Origin: Azoarcus sp. L1K30
GTDB taxonomy: Bacteria; Pseudomonadota; Gammaproteobacteria; Burkholderiales; Rhodocyclaceae
Direction of reading: 5' to 3'
Assembly (NCBI RefSeq): GCF_018122735.1
Contig: NZ_JAGRRD010000001.1
Coordinates: forward strand, 1,225,987-1,289,986
DNA: 64,000 bases
Below the pieces are notes generated by a model. The model made no database searches, was not told the origin of the DNA, and saw only the letters and a program-made list of their open reading frames with translations. A program made the translations under genes and the position numbers. This document shows positions 52,167 to 63,054 of the stretch, piece by piece (within the stretch, counting starts at the first letter, position 1; every line of letters starts with the position of its first letter).

Positions 52167-52511
52167 ATGGCGAAAGAATGGACCCCCACCTCGGCCGCGA
52201 ACGGTGTCGAGCAAGCCCTCCAGATCCTCGAAGGCAAGTGGAAGCTCGTGATCCTGTTCCATCTGTTCGGAGGCAATCTGCTGCGATTCTCCGAACTCGA
52301 AAGAGCGATCCCTGCCATCACGCAGAAGATGCTGATTCAGCAACTCCGACAGATGGAGGCGGACGGCGTTGTCCGGCGGATCGTTCACCATCAGGTGCCA
52401 CCGAAAGTCGAATACGGCCTGACCGATTGGGGCCAAGCGCTCTGCCCGGCACTCGATGCTCTGCTGAAATGGGCCGATCTACGCGACGAACACCTCAATC
52501 GCGACGTCTGA
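52167..52511 (+). CDS. HxlR-family winged-helix regulator
   Basis: The 114-residue protein matches HxlR/MarR-like regulators: ILEGKWKLVILFHLFGGNLL, ITQKMLIQQLRQMEADGVV and YGLTDWGQAL. It diverges from the NTF2-like/SDR pair across an A/T-rich 124-base gap, so it should control them. It often responds to aldehydes or quinones. Confidence 0.88.
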   Translation: MAKEWTPTSAANGVEQALQILEGKWKLVILFHLFGGNLLRFSELERAIPAITQKMLIQQLRQMEADGVVRRIVHHQVPPKVEYGLTDWGQALCPALDALLKWADLRDEHLNRDV

Positions 52512-52893
52512 TTACATCCCTCAAGACAGGATCGAGATTGTTGCGGACGCCCCGTCATCGGCCGCTGCCGTCGTTCGTCGCGCTTCTACTGAGTGACTGA
52601 ACTGAGCTGGCGAGCGGCCAGATGTCGCCCGAGTCTGAAACCACAACGTAGCTCCGTCCAATGTTGCGCCACGGAAAGCGCGAGCGCGGGAGGGCTCCTG
52701 CATAGCTGACCCCTTTCAAGATCTCGAGAACATGCATCATCTCCAGGACGAATCCCCACCGATCCGCTGCGAGTCATTAGAATCGTGCATTTTGGATACT
52801 GTTGCCGAGCTCACATGCGTGTCTGTACCGATTCACGCCATATCCCAAATCGATAGAACAAACTCGAAGATCGAGAGAAACAGGAATAACCGC
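52512..52893. other. Left border of the restriction cassette
   Basis: A short minus-strand frame at 52555-52740 ([20 protein letters not shown]) has protein-like residues but no known match and could be a gene fragment. The last 100 bases are more A/T-rich and probably hold the hsdM promoter; no clear -35/-10 pair was fixed. Confidence 0.4.
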
Positions 52894-54453
52894 ATGACCA
52901 GCAGCCAGCAACGAGCCGCCCTGCAACGTGAGATCTGGAAAATCGCCAATGATGTCCGTGGCGCCGTCGATGGATGGGATTTCAAGCAATACGTGCTCGG
53001 CACCCTGTTCTACCGTTTCATCAGCGAAAACTTCATCGCCTACATCACCGGGGGCGATGAGTCCGTGGATTACGCGGCCATGGACGATGGCGATCAGAAC
53101 ATCGCCGCCGCAAAAGAAGATGCCATTAAGACAAAAGGCTACTTCATCTACCCCAGTCAGCTGTTTTCCAATGTGGCGGCCAAGGCCAACAACAACGAAA
53201 GCCTGAACACCGACCTTGCCTCCATCTTTGCCGCCATTGAAGCATCTGCCAGCGGCTACCCCTCGGAGCAGGACATCAAAGGCCTGTTCGCGGACTTCGA
53301 CACCACCAGCACCCGCCTGGGCAACACCGTCAGGGACAAGAACGCCCGCCTGGCCGCCGTGCTCAAAGGCGTTGCCAATCTGAACTTCGGCCACTTTGAC
53401 GCCACCCACATCGACCTGTTTGGCGACGCCTACGAATACCTCATCTCCAACTACGCCGCCAACGCCGGCAAGTCGGGCGGCGAGTTTTTTACCCCGCAGC
53501 AGGTCTCCAAGCTGATCGCCCAACTGGCCATGCACGGGCAGACCAGCATCAACAAGATCTACGACCCCGCCTGCGGCTCCGGATCGCTGCTGCTGCAAGC
53601 AAAAAAGCAGTTTGACGACCACATCATTGAAGACGGCTTTTTCGGGCAGGAACTCAACCACACCACCTACAACCTGGCGCGGATGAACATGTTCCTGCAC
53701 AACGTCAACTACGACAAGTTCAACATCCAGCTGGGCGACACCCTCATCGAGCCCCACTTTGGCGACGACCAGCCGTTTGACGCCATCGTCTCCAACCCAC
53801 CGTATTCGGTGAAATGGAAAGGCTCGGACGACCCCACCTTGATCAACGACGACCGCTTTGCCCCAGCCGGCGTGCTGGCGCCGAAGTCCAAAGCCGACTT
53901 TGCCTTTGTGCTGCACGCGCTGAGCTACCTCTCCGCCAAGGGCCGCGCGGCCATCGTTTGCTTCCCCGGCATCTTCTACCGGGGCGGCGCCGAGCAGAAG
54001 ATCCGCCAATACCTGGTGGACAACAACTATGTGGAAACGGTGATTTCGCTGGCACCCAACCTGTTCTTTGGCACCACCATCGCCGTGAACATCCTGGTGC
54101 TGTCCAAACACAAGACCGACACCACCACCCAGTTCATCGATGCCAGCAACCTGTTTGACAAGAAGACCAACAACAACGAGCTGTCGGACGCGCACATCGA
54201 ACAGATCATGGCGGTGTTCGACAGCAAGGCCAACGTGGCGCACTTCGCCCAGTCCGTGCCGTTCGAGAAGGTGTCCGGCAACGACTACAACCTTTCGGTC
54301 AGCAGCTACATCGACGCAAAGGACAACCGCGAAGTGGTGGACATCGCCCAGCTCAATGCCGCGCTGAAAACCACGGTTGCCAGGATTGACCAGTTGCGCA
54401 AAGAGATTGACACCATCGTGGCCGAGATCGAAGGCGAGGGGTTGGAGGCATGA
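52894..54453 (+). CDS. hsdM: Type I restriction-modification methyltransferase subunit
   Basis: The 519-residue protein has the N-terminal HsdM helical domain and the adenine methyltransferase core: [17 protein letters not shown], the SAM motif [15 protein letters not shown] and the catalytic SNPPYSVKW. The start at 52894 has AGGA upstream. It methylates host DNA together with HsdS. The N-terminal [20 protein letters not shown] is typical of the EcoR124/EcoprrI (type IC) group. Confidence 0.95.
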   Translation: MTSSQQRAALQREIWKIANDVRGAVDGWDFKQYVLGTLFYRFISENFIAYITGGDESVDYAAMDDGDQNIAAAKEDAIKTKGYFIYPSQLFSNVAAKANNNESLNTDLASIFAAIEASASGYPSEQDIKGLFADFDTTSTRLGNTVRDKNARLAAVLKGVANLNFGHFDATHIDLFGDAYEYLISNYAANAGKSGGEFFTPQQVSKLIAQLAMHGQTSINKIYDPACGSGSLLLQAKKQFDDHIIEDGFFGQELNHTTYNLARMNMFLHNVNYDKFNIQLGDTLIEPHFGDDQPFDAIVSNPPYSVKWKGSDDPTLINDDRFAPAGVLAPKSKADFAFVLHALSYLSAKGRAAIVCFPGIFYRGGAEQKIRQYLVDNNYVETVISLAPNLFFGTTIAVNILVLSKHKTDTTTQFIDASNLFDKKTNNNELSDAHIEQIMAVFDSKANVAHFAQSVPFEKVSGNDYNLSVSSYIDAKDNREVVDIAQLNAALKTTVARIDQLRKEIDTIVAEIEGEGLEA

Positions 54454-55733
54454 GCAGCGCGGACTTTCTGGACAAGCTACTGGATGGGGTTCCGGTGGGG
54501 TGGAGGCCGCTCGGGGAACTGGGTGAATTGGTTCGTGGCAACGGATTGCAGAAGAAGGACTTCACCGAAACAGGCGTGCCCGCCATCCACTATGGTCAGA
54601 TCTATACCCATTACGGCCTATCGACCAAAGAAACAAAATCATTTGTTTCGCCTGATTTGGCCAAACAACTGCGAAAAGTCAACACTGGCGATGTTGTCAT
54701 CACAAACACAAGCGAAAATTTTGAGGATGTGGGTAAGGCTTTGGTCTATCTAGGCGAACGCCAGGCCGTCACTGGCGGGCATGCAAGCGTATTGAAGCCT
54801 GGAGATTGCCTATTGGGAAAGTACTTTGCTTATTTCACTCAAACAGACACGTTTGCAGGCGAAAAAAAGAAGCTAGCAAAAGGTGCAAAGGTCATTGATA
54901 TTTCGGCCACTGATATGGCCAAAATCAAAATCCCTGTTCCCTACCCAGATCATCCCAAGAAATCGCTTGAGATTCAGGCCGAAATCGTCCGAATATTGGA
55001 CACCTTCACCGAGCTTAAAGCCGAGCTTAAAGCCGAGCTTACAGCCCGAAAGAAGCAATACAAGCACTATCGCGATCAGTTATTGCGCTTTGAAGGCGAA
55101 GCCGTCGAGTGGAAACCGTTGAGCGAGATCGGGGAATTCATCCGAGGCAAACGCTTCACCAAGGCTGACTATGTCGAAGACGGAATTCCTGTCATCCACT
55201 ACGGTGAGATCTACACCCGGTACGGTGTGTTCACGGATCAGGCTTTTTCTCAGGTGAATGACGATATGGCCGATTCTCTGCGCTATGCAGAGCCCGGAGA
55301 CGTCGTAATTACCGACGTCGGCGAGACGGTGGACGATGTGGGAAAAGCCGTCGCATGGTTAGGCAAAGAGAAAGTGGCTATTCATGACCACTGCTACGCT
55401 TTTCGGCATGCCATGAACCCGAAGTTCGTTTCCTATTGCATGCAGACAACGGCGTTCATTGCCGAGAAGGCCAAATACGTCGCCAGAACCAAGGTCAACA
55501 CGTTGTTGATCAATGGATTCGCCAAGATTGCCATCCCCGTTCCGTTCCCGGACGACCAAGAAAAGTCGCTGGCAGAACAAGCCCGCATCGTCGCTATCCT
55601 CGACAAGTTCGACGCCCTGACCAACTCCATCAGCGAAGGCCTGCCCCGCGAAATCGAACTGCGCCAGAAGCAATACGAACATTACCGCGATCTGCTTTTG
55701 AGCTTCCCGAAGCCGGAAGCGGCCGAGGCCTGA
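54450..55733 (+). CDS. hsdS: Type I restriction-modification specificity subunit
   Basis: The 427-residue protein has two target-recognition domains (about 10-170 and 220-375), each followed by a conserved helix: [12 protein letters not shown]...[11 protein letters not shown] and [10 protein letters not shown]...[11 protein letters not shown]. The start overlaps hsdM (ATGA). The central spacer contains three 12-bp repeats coding AEL-type tetrapeptides. The two domains read two half-sites of a bipartite target. Confidence 0.93.
   Translation: MSSADFLDKLLDGVPVGWRPLGELGELVRGNGLQKKDFTETGVPAIHYGQIYTHYGLSTKETKSFVSPDLAKQLRKVNTGDVVITNTSENFEDVGKALVYLGERQAVTGGHASVLKPGDCLLGKYFAYFTQTDTFAGEKKKLAKGAKVIDISATDMAKIKIPVPYPDHPKKSLEIQAEIVRILDTFTELKAELKAELTARKKQYKHYRDQLLRFEGEAVEWKPLSEIGEFIRGKRFTKADYVEDGIPVIHYGEIYTRYGVFTDQAFSQVNDDMADSLRYAEPGDVVITDVGETVDDVGKAVAWLGKEKVAIHDHCYAFRHAMNPKFVSYCMQTTAFIAEKAKYVARTKVNTLLINGFAKIAIPVPFPDDQEKSLAEQARIVAILDKFDALTNSISEGLPREIELRQKQYEHYRDLLLSFPKPEAAEA
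55011..55046 (+). repeat. hsdS: Three 12-bp repeats in the hsdS central spacer
   Basis: GAGCTTAAAGCC occurs twice and GAGCTTACAGCC once, head to tail. They code the KAEL/TAEL-like tetrapeptides of the spacer helix. In EcoR124I and EcoR124II the number of such repeats sets the distance between target half-sites. Confidence 0.85.
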
Positions 55734-55734
55734 C

Positions 55735-56850
55735 ATGAGCAAGACGCTGACCGAGATCGCCCAGCAGCTCAAAGATGCCAACAAGAAGGTGCAGCTGATC
55801 TACGCCTTCAACGGCACTGGCAAAACACGCCTGTCTCGGTCATTCAAGGAACTGATTTCCCCCAAGGCAGAAGGCGAAGAGGCCCAGTCATCCGATTTGG
55901 CCGACAAGAAGGTGCTCTACTACAGCGCCTTCACGGAAGATCTGTTCTATTGGGACAACGACCTGGGACAAGACGCTGAGCCCAAGCTGGTCATTCAGCC
56001 CAACGCGTTCACCCGATGGGTGCTCGAAGAACAAGGCCAGGACCAGAGCATCACCGCCACGTTCCAGCGCTACACCAGTGACAAGCTGACACCGCATTTC
56101 AGTACGGATTTTTCGTCGGTAAGCTTTTCGTTTGAGCGCGGCAACAACGAGCATGAACCGAATATCAAGATCTCCAAAGGCGAAGAAAGCAACTTCATCT
56201 GGAGTGTGTTCAATGCCTTGCTGGAGCAGGTGATTGCTGAGCTGAACATCGCAGAAGCCGAAAACCGCTCCACTGACGATTTCAACAACCTGGAGTACGT
56301 GTTCATCGACGACCCGGTCAGCTCGCTGGATGAAAACCACCTGATCGAGTTGGCGGTCAACATGGCAAGTCTGATCAAGTCCAGTCAATCCGGCCTCAAG
56401 TTCATCGTCACGACGCACAGCCCGTTGTTCTACAACGTGCTGTTCAATGAGCTCAACGGCAAGGCCTGCTACATGCTGGAGCAACTGGAAGACGGTAGTT
56501 TCACGCTGAATGAAAAATATGGCGACTCCAACAAGAGCTTTTCCTACCATCTGCACCTGTTGCAAACCATCGAGCAGGCCATTGCCGACAACAAGATCGA
56601 GCGCTACCACTTCACGCTGCTGCGCAATCTCTACGAGAAAACGGCCGGTTTTTTGGGCTACCCGAAGTGGTCTGAGCTGTTGCCAGACGACAAGCAGCTT
56701 TACTACAGCCGAATCATCAATTTCACCAGCCACAGCACGCTGTCGAATGAAGCCATGGCGGTGCCGACGCCCGCAGAACAGGCGACCGTCAAGTTGCTGA
56801 CCGACCATCTGAAAAGCCGCCATGCCTTCTGGCAACAGCAGGGAGCCTGA
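55735..56850 (+). CDS. prrC: PrrC-like anticodon nuclease
   Basis: The 371-residue protein has an ABC-type ATPase: Walker A AFNGTGKT (residues 24-31), an SKGEES signature-like region near 145, and Walker B EYVFIDDPVSSLDENH. The C-terminal part contains Arg297-x3-Glu301 and His333 (INFTSHS). The Glu-His gap of 32 equals that of the Arg320-Glu324-His356 triad of E. coli PrrC. PrrC is kept silent by its type IC host enzyme and cleaves tRNA-Lys when a phage disables restriction. The position between hsdS and hsdR matches the EcoprrI cassette. It is slightly shorter than PrrC (396). Confidence 0.8.
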   Translation: MSKTLTEIAQQLKDANKKVQLIYAFNGTGKTRLSRSFKELISPKAEGEEAQSSDLADKKVLYYSAFTEDLFYWDNDLGQDAEPKLVIQPNAFTRWVLEEQGQDQSITATFQRYTSDKLTPHFSTDFSSVSFSFERGNNEHEPNIKISKGEESNFIWSVFNALLEQVIAELNIAEAENRSTDDFNNLEYVFIDDPVSSLDENHLIELAVNMASLIKSSQSGLKFIVTTHSPLFYNVLFNELNGKACYMLEQLEDGSFTLNEKYGDSNKSFSYHLHLLQTIEQAIADNKIERYHFTLLRNLYEKTAGFLGYPKWSELLPDDKQLYYSRIINFTSHSTLSNEAMAVPTPAEQATVKLLTDHLKSRHAFWQQQGA

Positions 56851-56854
56851 CCTC

Positions 56855-57904
56855 ATGAGCGAGATCACCCACCACACCGACTACCGCCAGGCGCTGGCAG
56901 CCATCAAGCAGCGCATTCAAAGCTCGCAGACCCGCGCGGTGCTGGCGGTGAATGCCGAGCTGCTTAGCCTGTACTGGGACATCGGCCGTCAGCTGAACGC
57001 CTGGCAGCGCGAACGCGCCTGGGGCTCGGCGGTGGTGGAGCAAATGGCGGCGGACCTGCAGGCCAGCTACCCCGGCATGAAGGGGTTCTCGCGTACCAGC
57101 CTGTTTGCCATGCGGCAGTTCTATGCCTTCTTCAGCCCGCAGTTTGAAGTTGTCCCACAGCCCGTGGGACAAATGCCGTGGGGGCATGTACGCACCCTGC
57201 TGGCCAAGGTCAAGTCGGTGGAACTGGTGTTGCTCTACGCACAGGCCTGCATCGAGCACGGCTGGAGCCGCACGGTGCTGGAGTGGCAGATAGAACAGCG
57301 TTTCCATGAGCGTGCCGGCAAGGCCATCGGCAATTTCGCGAAAACCCTGCCGGCTCCCCAGTCCGAGTTGGTGCAGCAAAGCCTGAAAGACCCGTATGTG
57401 TTCGACTTCCTGACGCTGGCCCCGCAAGCCGCCGAGCGCGACATCGAAAATCAGCTGGTCGCCCAGATCACCCGGTTTCTGCTGGAGCTGGGCAAGGGCT
57501 TTGCCTTTCTCGGGCGGCAGTACCCCCTGGCGGTGAACGGCCGAGACTACTTTCTGGATTTGCTGTTCTATCACGCACGCCTGAAGTGCTACGTGGTGAT
57601 CGAGCTCAAGGCGGGGGAATTCAAACCCGAATACGTCGGCAAGCTCAATTTCTACCTGTCGGCGGTGGACGACCAGCTGCGCGCCGAGGGTGACCAGCCG
57701 ACCATCGGCCTGATTCTGTGTAAGGACAAGGACAAGCTGGATGTGGAGTACGCGCTGCGCGACATCCACAAGCCGATGGGCGTGAGCTCGTTCGCCACCA
57801 AAGACATCCCGCTGTCGGTTCAGTCCCAGTTGCCGACCGTGGAAGAGATTGAAAGCGAGCTGGGTGCGCTGATCCGCGACGATGAGAGCAAGCCCCATGA
57901 GTGA
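56855..57904 (+). CDS. DUF1016 / YhcG-type PD-(D/E)XK nuclease
   Basis: The 349-residue protein has the N-terminal DUF1016 domain ([36 protein letters not shown]) and a PD-(D/E)XK nuclease core: [20 protein letters not shown] followed by [23 protein letters not shown] precedes ATG 56855. The gene overlaps hsdR by eight bases. DUF1016 proteins are often found with restriction systems, but their role is not established. Confidence 0.85.
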   Translation: MSEITHHTDYRQALAAIKQRIQSSQTRAVLAVNAELLSLYWDIGRQLNAWQRERAWGSAVVEQMAADLQASYPGMKGFSRTSLFAMRQFYAFFSPQFEVVPQPVGQMPWGHVRTLLAKVKSVELVLLYAQACIEHGWSRTVLEWQIEQRFHERAGKAIGNFAKTLPAPQSELVQQSLKDPYVFDFLTLAPQAAERDIENQLVAQITRFLLELGKGFAFLGRQYPLAVNGRDYFLDLLFYHARLKCYVVIELKAGEFKPEYVGKLNFYLSAVDDQLRAEGDQPTIGLILCKDKDKLDVEYALRDIHKPMGVSSFATKDIPLSVQSQLPTVEEIESELGALIRDDESKPHE

Positions 57905-60900
57905 CTACAAGACCATTGCCGAATCGAAGAACTTCATCGTTCTGGACAAGTACACCAAGGACTGGCAGGTCAATGAGAGCTACCAGAGCGAAGGCGATCT
58001 GGAGCGCGAGTTCATCCTGGACTTGCAGAGCCAGGGCTATGAGTTCGCCTCCGGCATCAGAACGCCCGCTGACATGATGGCCAATGTGCGTGCACAGTTG
58101 CAGGCGCTCAACAACGTGGCGTTTCTTGACGCCGAGTGGCTGCGCTTTGTCGAAACCTGGCTGGACAAGCCCAGCGATGGCATCGTCGAGAAGACCCGCA
58201 AGATCCACGACGACCACATCCACGACTTCGTGTTCGACGATGGCCGCATCCAGAACATCTACCTGCTGGACAAGAAGAACATTGCCCGCAACAAGGTGCA
58301 GGTGATCAAGCAGTTCGAGCAGACGGGCAGCCACGCCAACCGCTACGACGTGACGATTCTGGTCAATGGCCTGCCCCTGGTGCAGGTGGAGCTGAAGAAG
58401 CGCGGCGTGGCCATTCGTGAAGCCTTCAACCAGGTGCACCGCTACAGCAAGGAGAGCATCAACAGCGCGCAATCCCTGTTCAAGTACTTGCAGCTGTTCG
58501 TCATCTCCAACGGCACCGACAGCCGCTACTTCGCCAACACCACCCAGCGCAACAAGAACAGCTTCGACTTCACCATGAACTGGGCGAAGGCGGACAACAG
58601 CCTGATCAAAGACCTGAAGGACTTCACCGCGACCTTCTTTCAGAAAGACACGCTGCTGAAAGTGCTGCTGCGCTACTCGGTCTTCGACACCAGCAACACG
58701 CTACTGGTGATGCGCCCATACCAGATTGCCGCGACCGAACGCATTCTGTGGAAGATCAACAGCGCTTGGCAGGCCAAGCACTGGAGCCAGCTGGAAGGCG
58801 GTGGTTTCATCTGGCACACCACCGGTTCGGGCAAGACGCTGACCAGCTTCAAGACGGCACGCCTGGCCACTGAGCTGGACTTCATCGACAAGGTGTTCTT
58901 TGTGGTGGACCGCAAGGATCTGGACTACCAGACCATGAAGGAGTACCAGCGCTTTTCGCCGGACAGCGTGAATGGTTCGGACAGCACGGCCGCCTTGAAG
59001 CGCAACCTGGACAAGGACGACAACAAGATCATCGTCACCACCATCCAGAAGCTCAACAACCTGATGAAGAGCGAGGGCGACCTGCCCATCTACGGCAAGC
59101 AGGTGGTGTTCATTTTCGATGAGTGCCACCGCAGCCAGTTTGGTGAAGCCCAGAAAAACCTGCAGAAGAAGTTCAAGAAGTTCTATCAGTTCGGCTTCAC
59201 CGGCACGCCGATCTTTCCGCAAAACGCCGCCGGCGCGGAAACCACCGCCAGTGTCTTTGGCCGCGAACTGCATTCGTACGTGATCACCGATGCCATTCGC
59301 GACGAGAAGGTGCTGAAGTTCAAGGTGGACTACAACGATGTGCGCCCGCAGTTCAAGGCCATCGAAACCGAGCAGGACGAGAAGAAGCTCAGCGCCGCGG
59401 AAAACCGGCAGGCGCTGTTGCACCCCGACCGTATCCGCGAGATCACACAGTACATCCTGAACAACTTCCGGCAGAAGACCCACCGCCTGCAAGTGGGTGC
59501 CAAGGGTTTCAACGCCATGTTTGCGGTGAGCGGTGTGGAGGCCGCCAAGCTGTACTACGAGTCTTTCAGGGAGCTACAAAAGGGCTGCGATAAACCGCTC
59601 AGGGTGGCCACCATCTTCTCCTTTGCCGCCAACGAGGAGCAGGACGCGGTTGGCGAGATTCAGGATGAGAGCTTTGAAGTATCGGCCATGAACAGCAGCG
59701 CGAAGGAGTTCCTGAGCGCGGCGATTGGCGACTACAACGCGTTGTTCACGACCAACTTCAGCGTGGACAGCAATGGCTTTCAGAACTACTACCGCGATCT
59801 GGCCAAGCAGGTCAAAGCCAAGGAGATCGATCTGCTGATCGTGGTGGGCATGTTCCTGACCGGCTTCGACGCGCCCACGCTGAACACCTTGTTTGTGGAC
59901 AAGAACCTACGTTACCACGGGCTGATACAGGCGTACTCGCGCACCAACCGGATCTATGACGCGACCAAGACATTCGGCAACATCGTCACCTTCCGCGACC
60001 TGGAGCAGGCGACCATCGACGCCATCACCTTGTTTGGCGACAAGAACACCAAGAACGTGGTGCTGGAGAAGAGCTACACGGAATACATGGAAGGCTTTAC
60101 CGATGCGGCCACTGGTGAAGCACGGCGTGGCTTTGTGGATGTGGTGAAGGAGTTGGAAACACGCTTTCCCGACCCTGCAGCCATTGAAAAGGAAGCGGAC
60201 AAGAAAGCTTTCGCCAAGCTGTTTGGTGAGTATTTGCGCGTAGAGAACGTGCTGCAGAACTACGACGAATTCACCAGCCTAAAGGCCTTGCAAGATCTCG
60301 ACATGAACGACGCGGCTGCGGTGGAGGACTTCAAGGCCAGGCACTACCTGGACGATGGCGCTTTGGCAGAACTGCAGGCGATCAAGGTTCCCTCAGAGCG
60401 AAAAATTCAGGACTACCGCTCAACCTACAATGATGTGCGGGACTGGCTACGCCGGGAGAAAGCCGCCACCGACAAAGACAAATCCACCATCGACTGGGAT
60501 GACGTGGTCTTTGAGGTGGATCTGCTCAGGTCGCAGGAAATCAACCTGGATTACATCCTCGAACTGATTTTCGAGCACAACAAGAAAACCAGAAGCAAAG
60601 GCGAGCTGGTGGATGAAGTGCGCCGGGTGATCCGCGCCAGCCTTGGCAACCGGGCCAAGGAAAGCCTGGTGGTTGATTTCATCAATCAGACCGATCTGGA
60701 CCAGATCGGCGACAAGGCCAGCGTGATTGAAGTCTTCTTCAGCTTTGCGCAAGCAGAGCAACAGCGCGAGGCACAAGAGTTGATCGACGCCGAAAGCCTG
60801 AATGCTGACGCGGCGCGGCGCTATATTGCCAGCTCACTCAAGCGGGAATATGCCAGTGACAGTGGTACGGAACTCAATGCTGCCTTGCCCAAGATGAGCC

Positions 60901-60995
60901 CGCTGAATCCGCAATATTTAACCAAGAAGCAGACTGTATTTCGGAAGATCGCGGCGTTTGTCGAGAAATTCAAGGGCGTGGGCGGCCAAGTTTAG
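57897..60995 (+). CDS. hsdR: Type I restriction endonuclease subunit
   Basis: The 1032-residue protein has an N-terminal nuclease domain ([20 protein letters not shown]), a Walker A in [18 protein letters not shown], the DEAD-like [12 protein letters not shown] and a second RecA-like lobe ([20 protein letters not shown]). Length fits EcoR124I HsdR (about 1038). It translocates DNA and cuts at collision when the target is unmethylated. The start is ATG 57897. Confidence 0.96.
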   Translation: MSDYKTIAESKNFIVLDKYTKDWQVNESYQSEGDLEREFILDLQSQGYEFASGIRTPADMMANVRAQLQALNNVAFLDAEWLRFVETWLDKPSDGIVEKTRKIHDDHIHDFVFDDGRIQNIYLLDKKNIARNKVQVIKQFEQTGSHANRYDVTILVNGLPLVQVELKKRGVAIREAFNQVHRYSKESINSAQSLFKYLQLFVISNGTDSRYFANTTQRNKNSFDFTMNWAKADNSLIKDLKDFTATFFQKDTLLKVLLRYSVFDTSNTLLVMRPYQIAATERILWKINSAWQAKHWSQLEGGGFIWHTTGSGKTLTSFKTARLATELDFIDKVFFVVDRKDLDYQTMKEYQRFSPDSVNGSDSTAALKRNLDKDDNKIIVTTIQKLNNLMKSEGDLPIYGKQVVFIFDECHRSQFGEAQKNLQKKFKKFYQFGFTGTPIFPQNAAGAETTASVFGRELHSYVITDAIRDEKVLKFKVDYNDVRPQFKAIETEQDEKKLSAAENRQALLHPDRIREITQYILNNFRQKTHRLQVGAKGFNAMFAVSGVEAAKLYYESFRELQKGCDKPLRVATIFSFAANEEQDAVGEIQDESFEVSAMNSSAKEFLSAAIGDYNALFTTNFSVDSNGFQNYYRDLAKQVKAKEIDLLIVVGMFLTGFDAPTLNTLFVDKNLRYHGLIQAYSRTNRIYDATKTFGNIVTFRDLEQATIDAITLFGDKNTKNVVLEKSYTEYMEGFTDAATGEARRGFVDVVKELETRFPDPAAIEKEADKKAFAKLFGEYLRVENVLQNYDEFTSLKALQDLDMNDAAAVEDFKARHYLDDGALAELQAIKVPSERKIQDYRSTYNDVRDWLRREKAATDKDKSTIDWDDVVFEVDLLRSQEINLDYILELIFEHNKKTRSKGELVDEVRRVIRASLGNRAKESLVVDFINQTDLDQIGDKASVIEVFFSFAQAEQQREAQELIDAESLNADAARRYIASSLKREYASDSGTELNAALPKMSPLNPQYLTKKQTVFRKIAAFVEKFKGVGGQV

Positions 60996-61236
60996 ATTCG
61001 GCAGGGAACGGGCTGGCCGCTGCTGTTGAATTGATATAGTCCGAGTGACAGCTCAGGCCGCCAACCTGCCATGCAGCAGAACTGACTCCGACGGGGCTGT
61101 CAATCGCACGCCGACTGACTTGGGCCCTCTGACTCTTGGCCCCAAGGCAATCCGATTGCTTTATCTCACCCAAGTGAAGCCGAAGCCAATTGGGTCACCG
61201 GAGCCTCAATAACCCCGCACGAACCGCGTTCGCCGC

Positions 61237-62925
61237 TCACGACTCCGGCGCGGTTTCGCCACGCTTGAGCCGATAGGACAACTGCCGCCGCGTAATGCCA
61301 AGCGTCCTGGCCGCATGCGTCAGGTTGCCATTGGCACGCGCCACGGCGAGTTCTATCAGCCGTTGTTCGTGGGATTCCAGATTGAAGTTTTCGCGGTCGA
61401 GCACCTGCTCGCACAGGCGCATGCGGCTCGATTCTTCCTGGCTGCCCACGACGCCGCGCGGGCCTACTTCGGCGCCACGATCTGGTTCCGGCGGGGGGTC
61501 GGCGAAGAGGTGCTCCACTTCGATCAGTCCGCCTTCGGGCGCGAGCAGCACGCCGCGCTCGATCAGGTTTTCCAGCTCGCGCACATTGCCCTGCCAGCGG
61601 TTGGCCAGCAGCGCCCGCAGGGCACGGTCGGTGAGGCCGGCGAGCTGTTTGCCGTAGGTCTTTTCGTACTTGGCGATCAGCGCCGCGGCCAGTTGCGGGA
61701 TATCGCCCGGGCGCTCGCGCAGCGGCGGGATGGTGACCGGATAGGTTGCCAGGCGGTAATAGAGGTCGGCGCGGAAGCGTCCTTCCGCGATGGCTTTCGG
61801 CAGGTCGACATTGGTCGCCGCCACCAGACGCACATCGATCTTGCGCGTCTGGTGATCGCCAAGCCGCTCGACTTCGCCGGTCTGCAGTACCCGCAGCAGT
61901 TTGACCTGCGCGGCCAGCGGCAGGTCGCCCACTTCGTCGAGAAAGAGCGTACCGCCGGCGGCGCGCTCGAAGCGCCCCGGACGCGAATGCTGGGCGCCGG
62001 TGAAGGCGCCCTTTTCGACCCCGAACAGTTCCGATTCGATCAGGTCATGCGGAATGGCGCCGCAGTTGATCGCGGTGAAGGGGCCGGACGCGCGTTCGCT
62101 GTGGTCGTGAAGCCAGCGCGCGAACATCTCCTTGCCCACGCCGGTCTCGCCAAGCAGCAGCACGTTGATGGGACTGCCGGCCGCCTTGCGCACGAGATCG
62201 AAAGCGGCCCGGAACCCGGGCGAGCTGCCCACCAGCTTGCCTTCCTTGCTCACCGGCCCACGCACATGGCCCCGCAATTGGGCGAGCTCGTCCTCGAGGC
62301 GCCGCATGGCGTAGGCGCCCGGCGTCTGGCGGAAGTAGTCGAGATAGCCGTCGCCCTGCTCCCAGGCCTCGGCAGGCTTGCCGATCAGTTTGCACGCATG
62401 ATCGCCGCGTCCGACACAACTGACTTCGCGGAAAACGATGAAACGCTTGAAAAACTGGCTGGTATAGCCCGAGGCATAGCCGACGATGGTCCAGCACACC
62501 GGATCGTCCCCGATACCGAAGTGCTGAATGTGGGATTCGGCCTCCCAGGTGTTTTCCAGCATCACTTCGCCAAAGAAGATGCCCTTCTCCCAGTCGATTT
62601 CCTTCTTGGTGATGGTCGGCTTGACCATGCCCTCGAACGCGTGCAATTCGGGGCCGATGTTGAAGACGTCGTAGGGATCGCCCTCGCCGATCAGCGAACG
62701 GGCCAGTTCGGCATCCTGCTGGCCGGCGCCGAATCCCATCCGGATCAGCACGCCGCGCGCGCCTTGATCGCCAAGCGCATCGAACAGTTCCCGCCGCATG
62801 TGGCCCATGGCCTTGGCGTGCAGCAGCAACATGCGGTTTTCGTCGAGCCAGATCTGTCCTGCGTCGATGTTGAAGCGCAGACGCGAGCGCAGGTTGAACT
62901 GCTCGATGAGTTTCTGATCGGCCAT
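61237..62925 (-). CDS. Sigma-54-dependent activator with XylR-N/V4R sensor
   Basis: The 562-residue protein has the DmpR length and layout: an aromatic-sensing XylR_N domain (about 10-110, IWLDENRMLLLHAKAMGHMR), a V4R domain (about 130-210, DPVCWTIVGYASGYTSQFF then CVGRGDHACKLIGKP), an AAA+ domain (GETGVGKE; the sigma-54 loop GAFTGA) and a C-terminal Fis-type helix-turn-helix (LTHAARTLGITRRQLSYRL). The start at 62925 has GGAG five bases upstream. It responds to an aromatic or hydrophobic effector. It lies 129 bases after an RND gene on the same strand, so that exporter is its likely local target. Confidence 0.9.
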   Translation of the reverse strand: MADQKLIEQFNLRSRLRFNIDAGQIWLDENRMLLLHAKAMGHMRRELFDALGDQGARGVLIRMGFGAGQQDAELARSLIGEGDPYDVFNIGPELHAFEGMVKPTITKKEIDWEKGIFFGEVMLENTWEAESHIQHFGIGDDPVCWTIVGYASGYTSQFFKRFIVFREVSCVGRGDHACKLIGKPAEAWEQGDGYLDYFRQTPGAYAMRRLEDELAQLRGHVRGPVSKEGKLVGSSPGFRAAFDLVRKAAGSPINVLLLGETGVGKEMFARWLHDHSERASGPFTAINCGAIPHDLIESELFGVEKGAFTGAQHSRPGRFERAAGGTLFLDEVGDLPLAAQVKLLRVLQTGEVERLGDHQTRKIDVRLVAATNVDLPKAIAEGRFRADLYYRLATYPVTIPPLRERPGDIPQLAAALIAKYEKTYGKQLAGLTDRALRALLANRWQGNVRELENLIERGVLLAPEGGLIEVEHLFADPPPEPDRGAEVGPRGVVGSQEESSRMRLCEQVLDRENFNLESHEQRLIELAVARANGNLTHAARTLGITRRQLSYRLKRGETAPES

Positions 62926-63054
62926 CATGTCTCCGTACAGCTTCGGGCGAGCTGTTTGTGCGCACTCTAACCCAGAGCGCGCACGAGGCGCGGCGATATC
63001 GATCCGCGCCCGCGAACAATGTCCCAATCGTCACCTTCGATCCATCCGGTGCCG

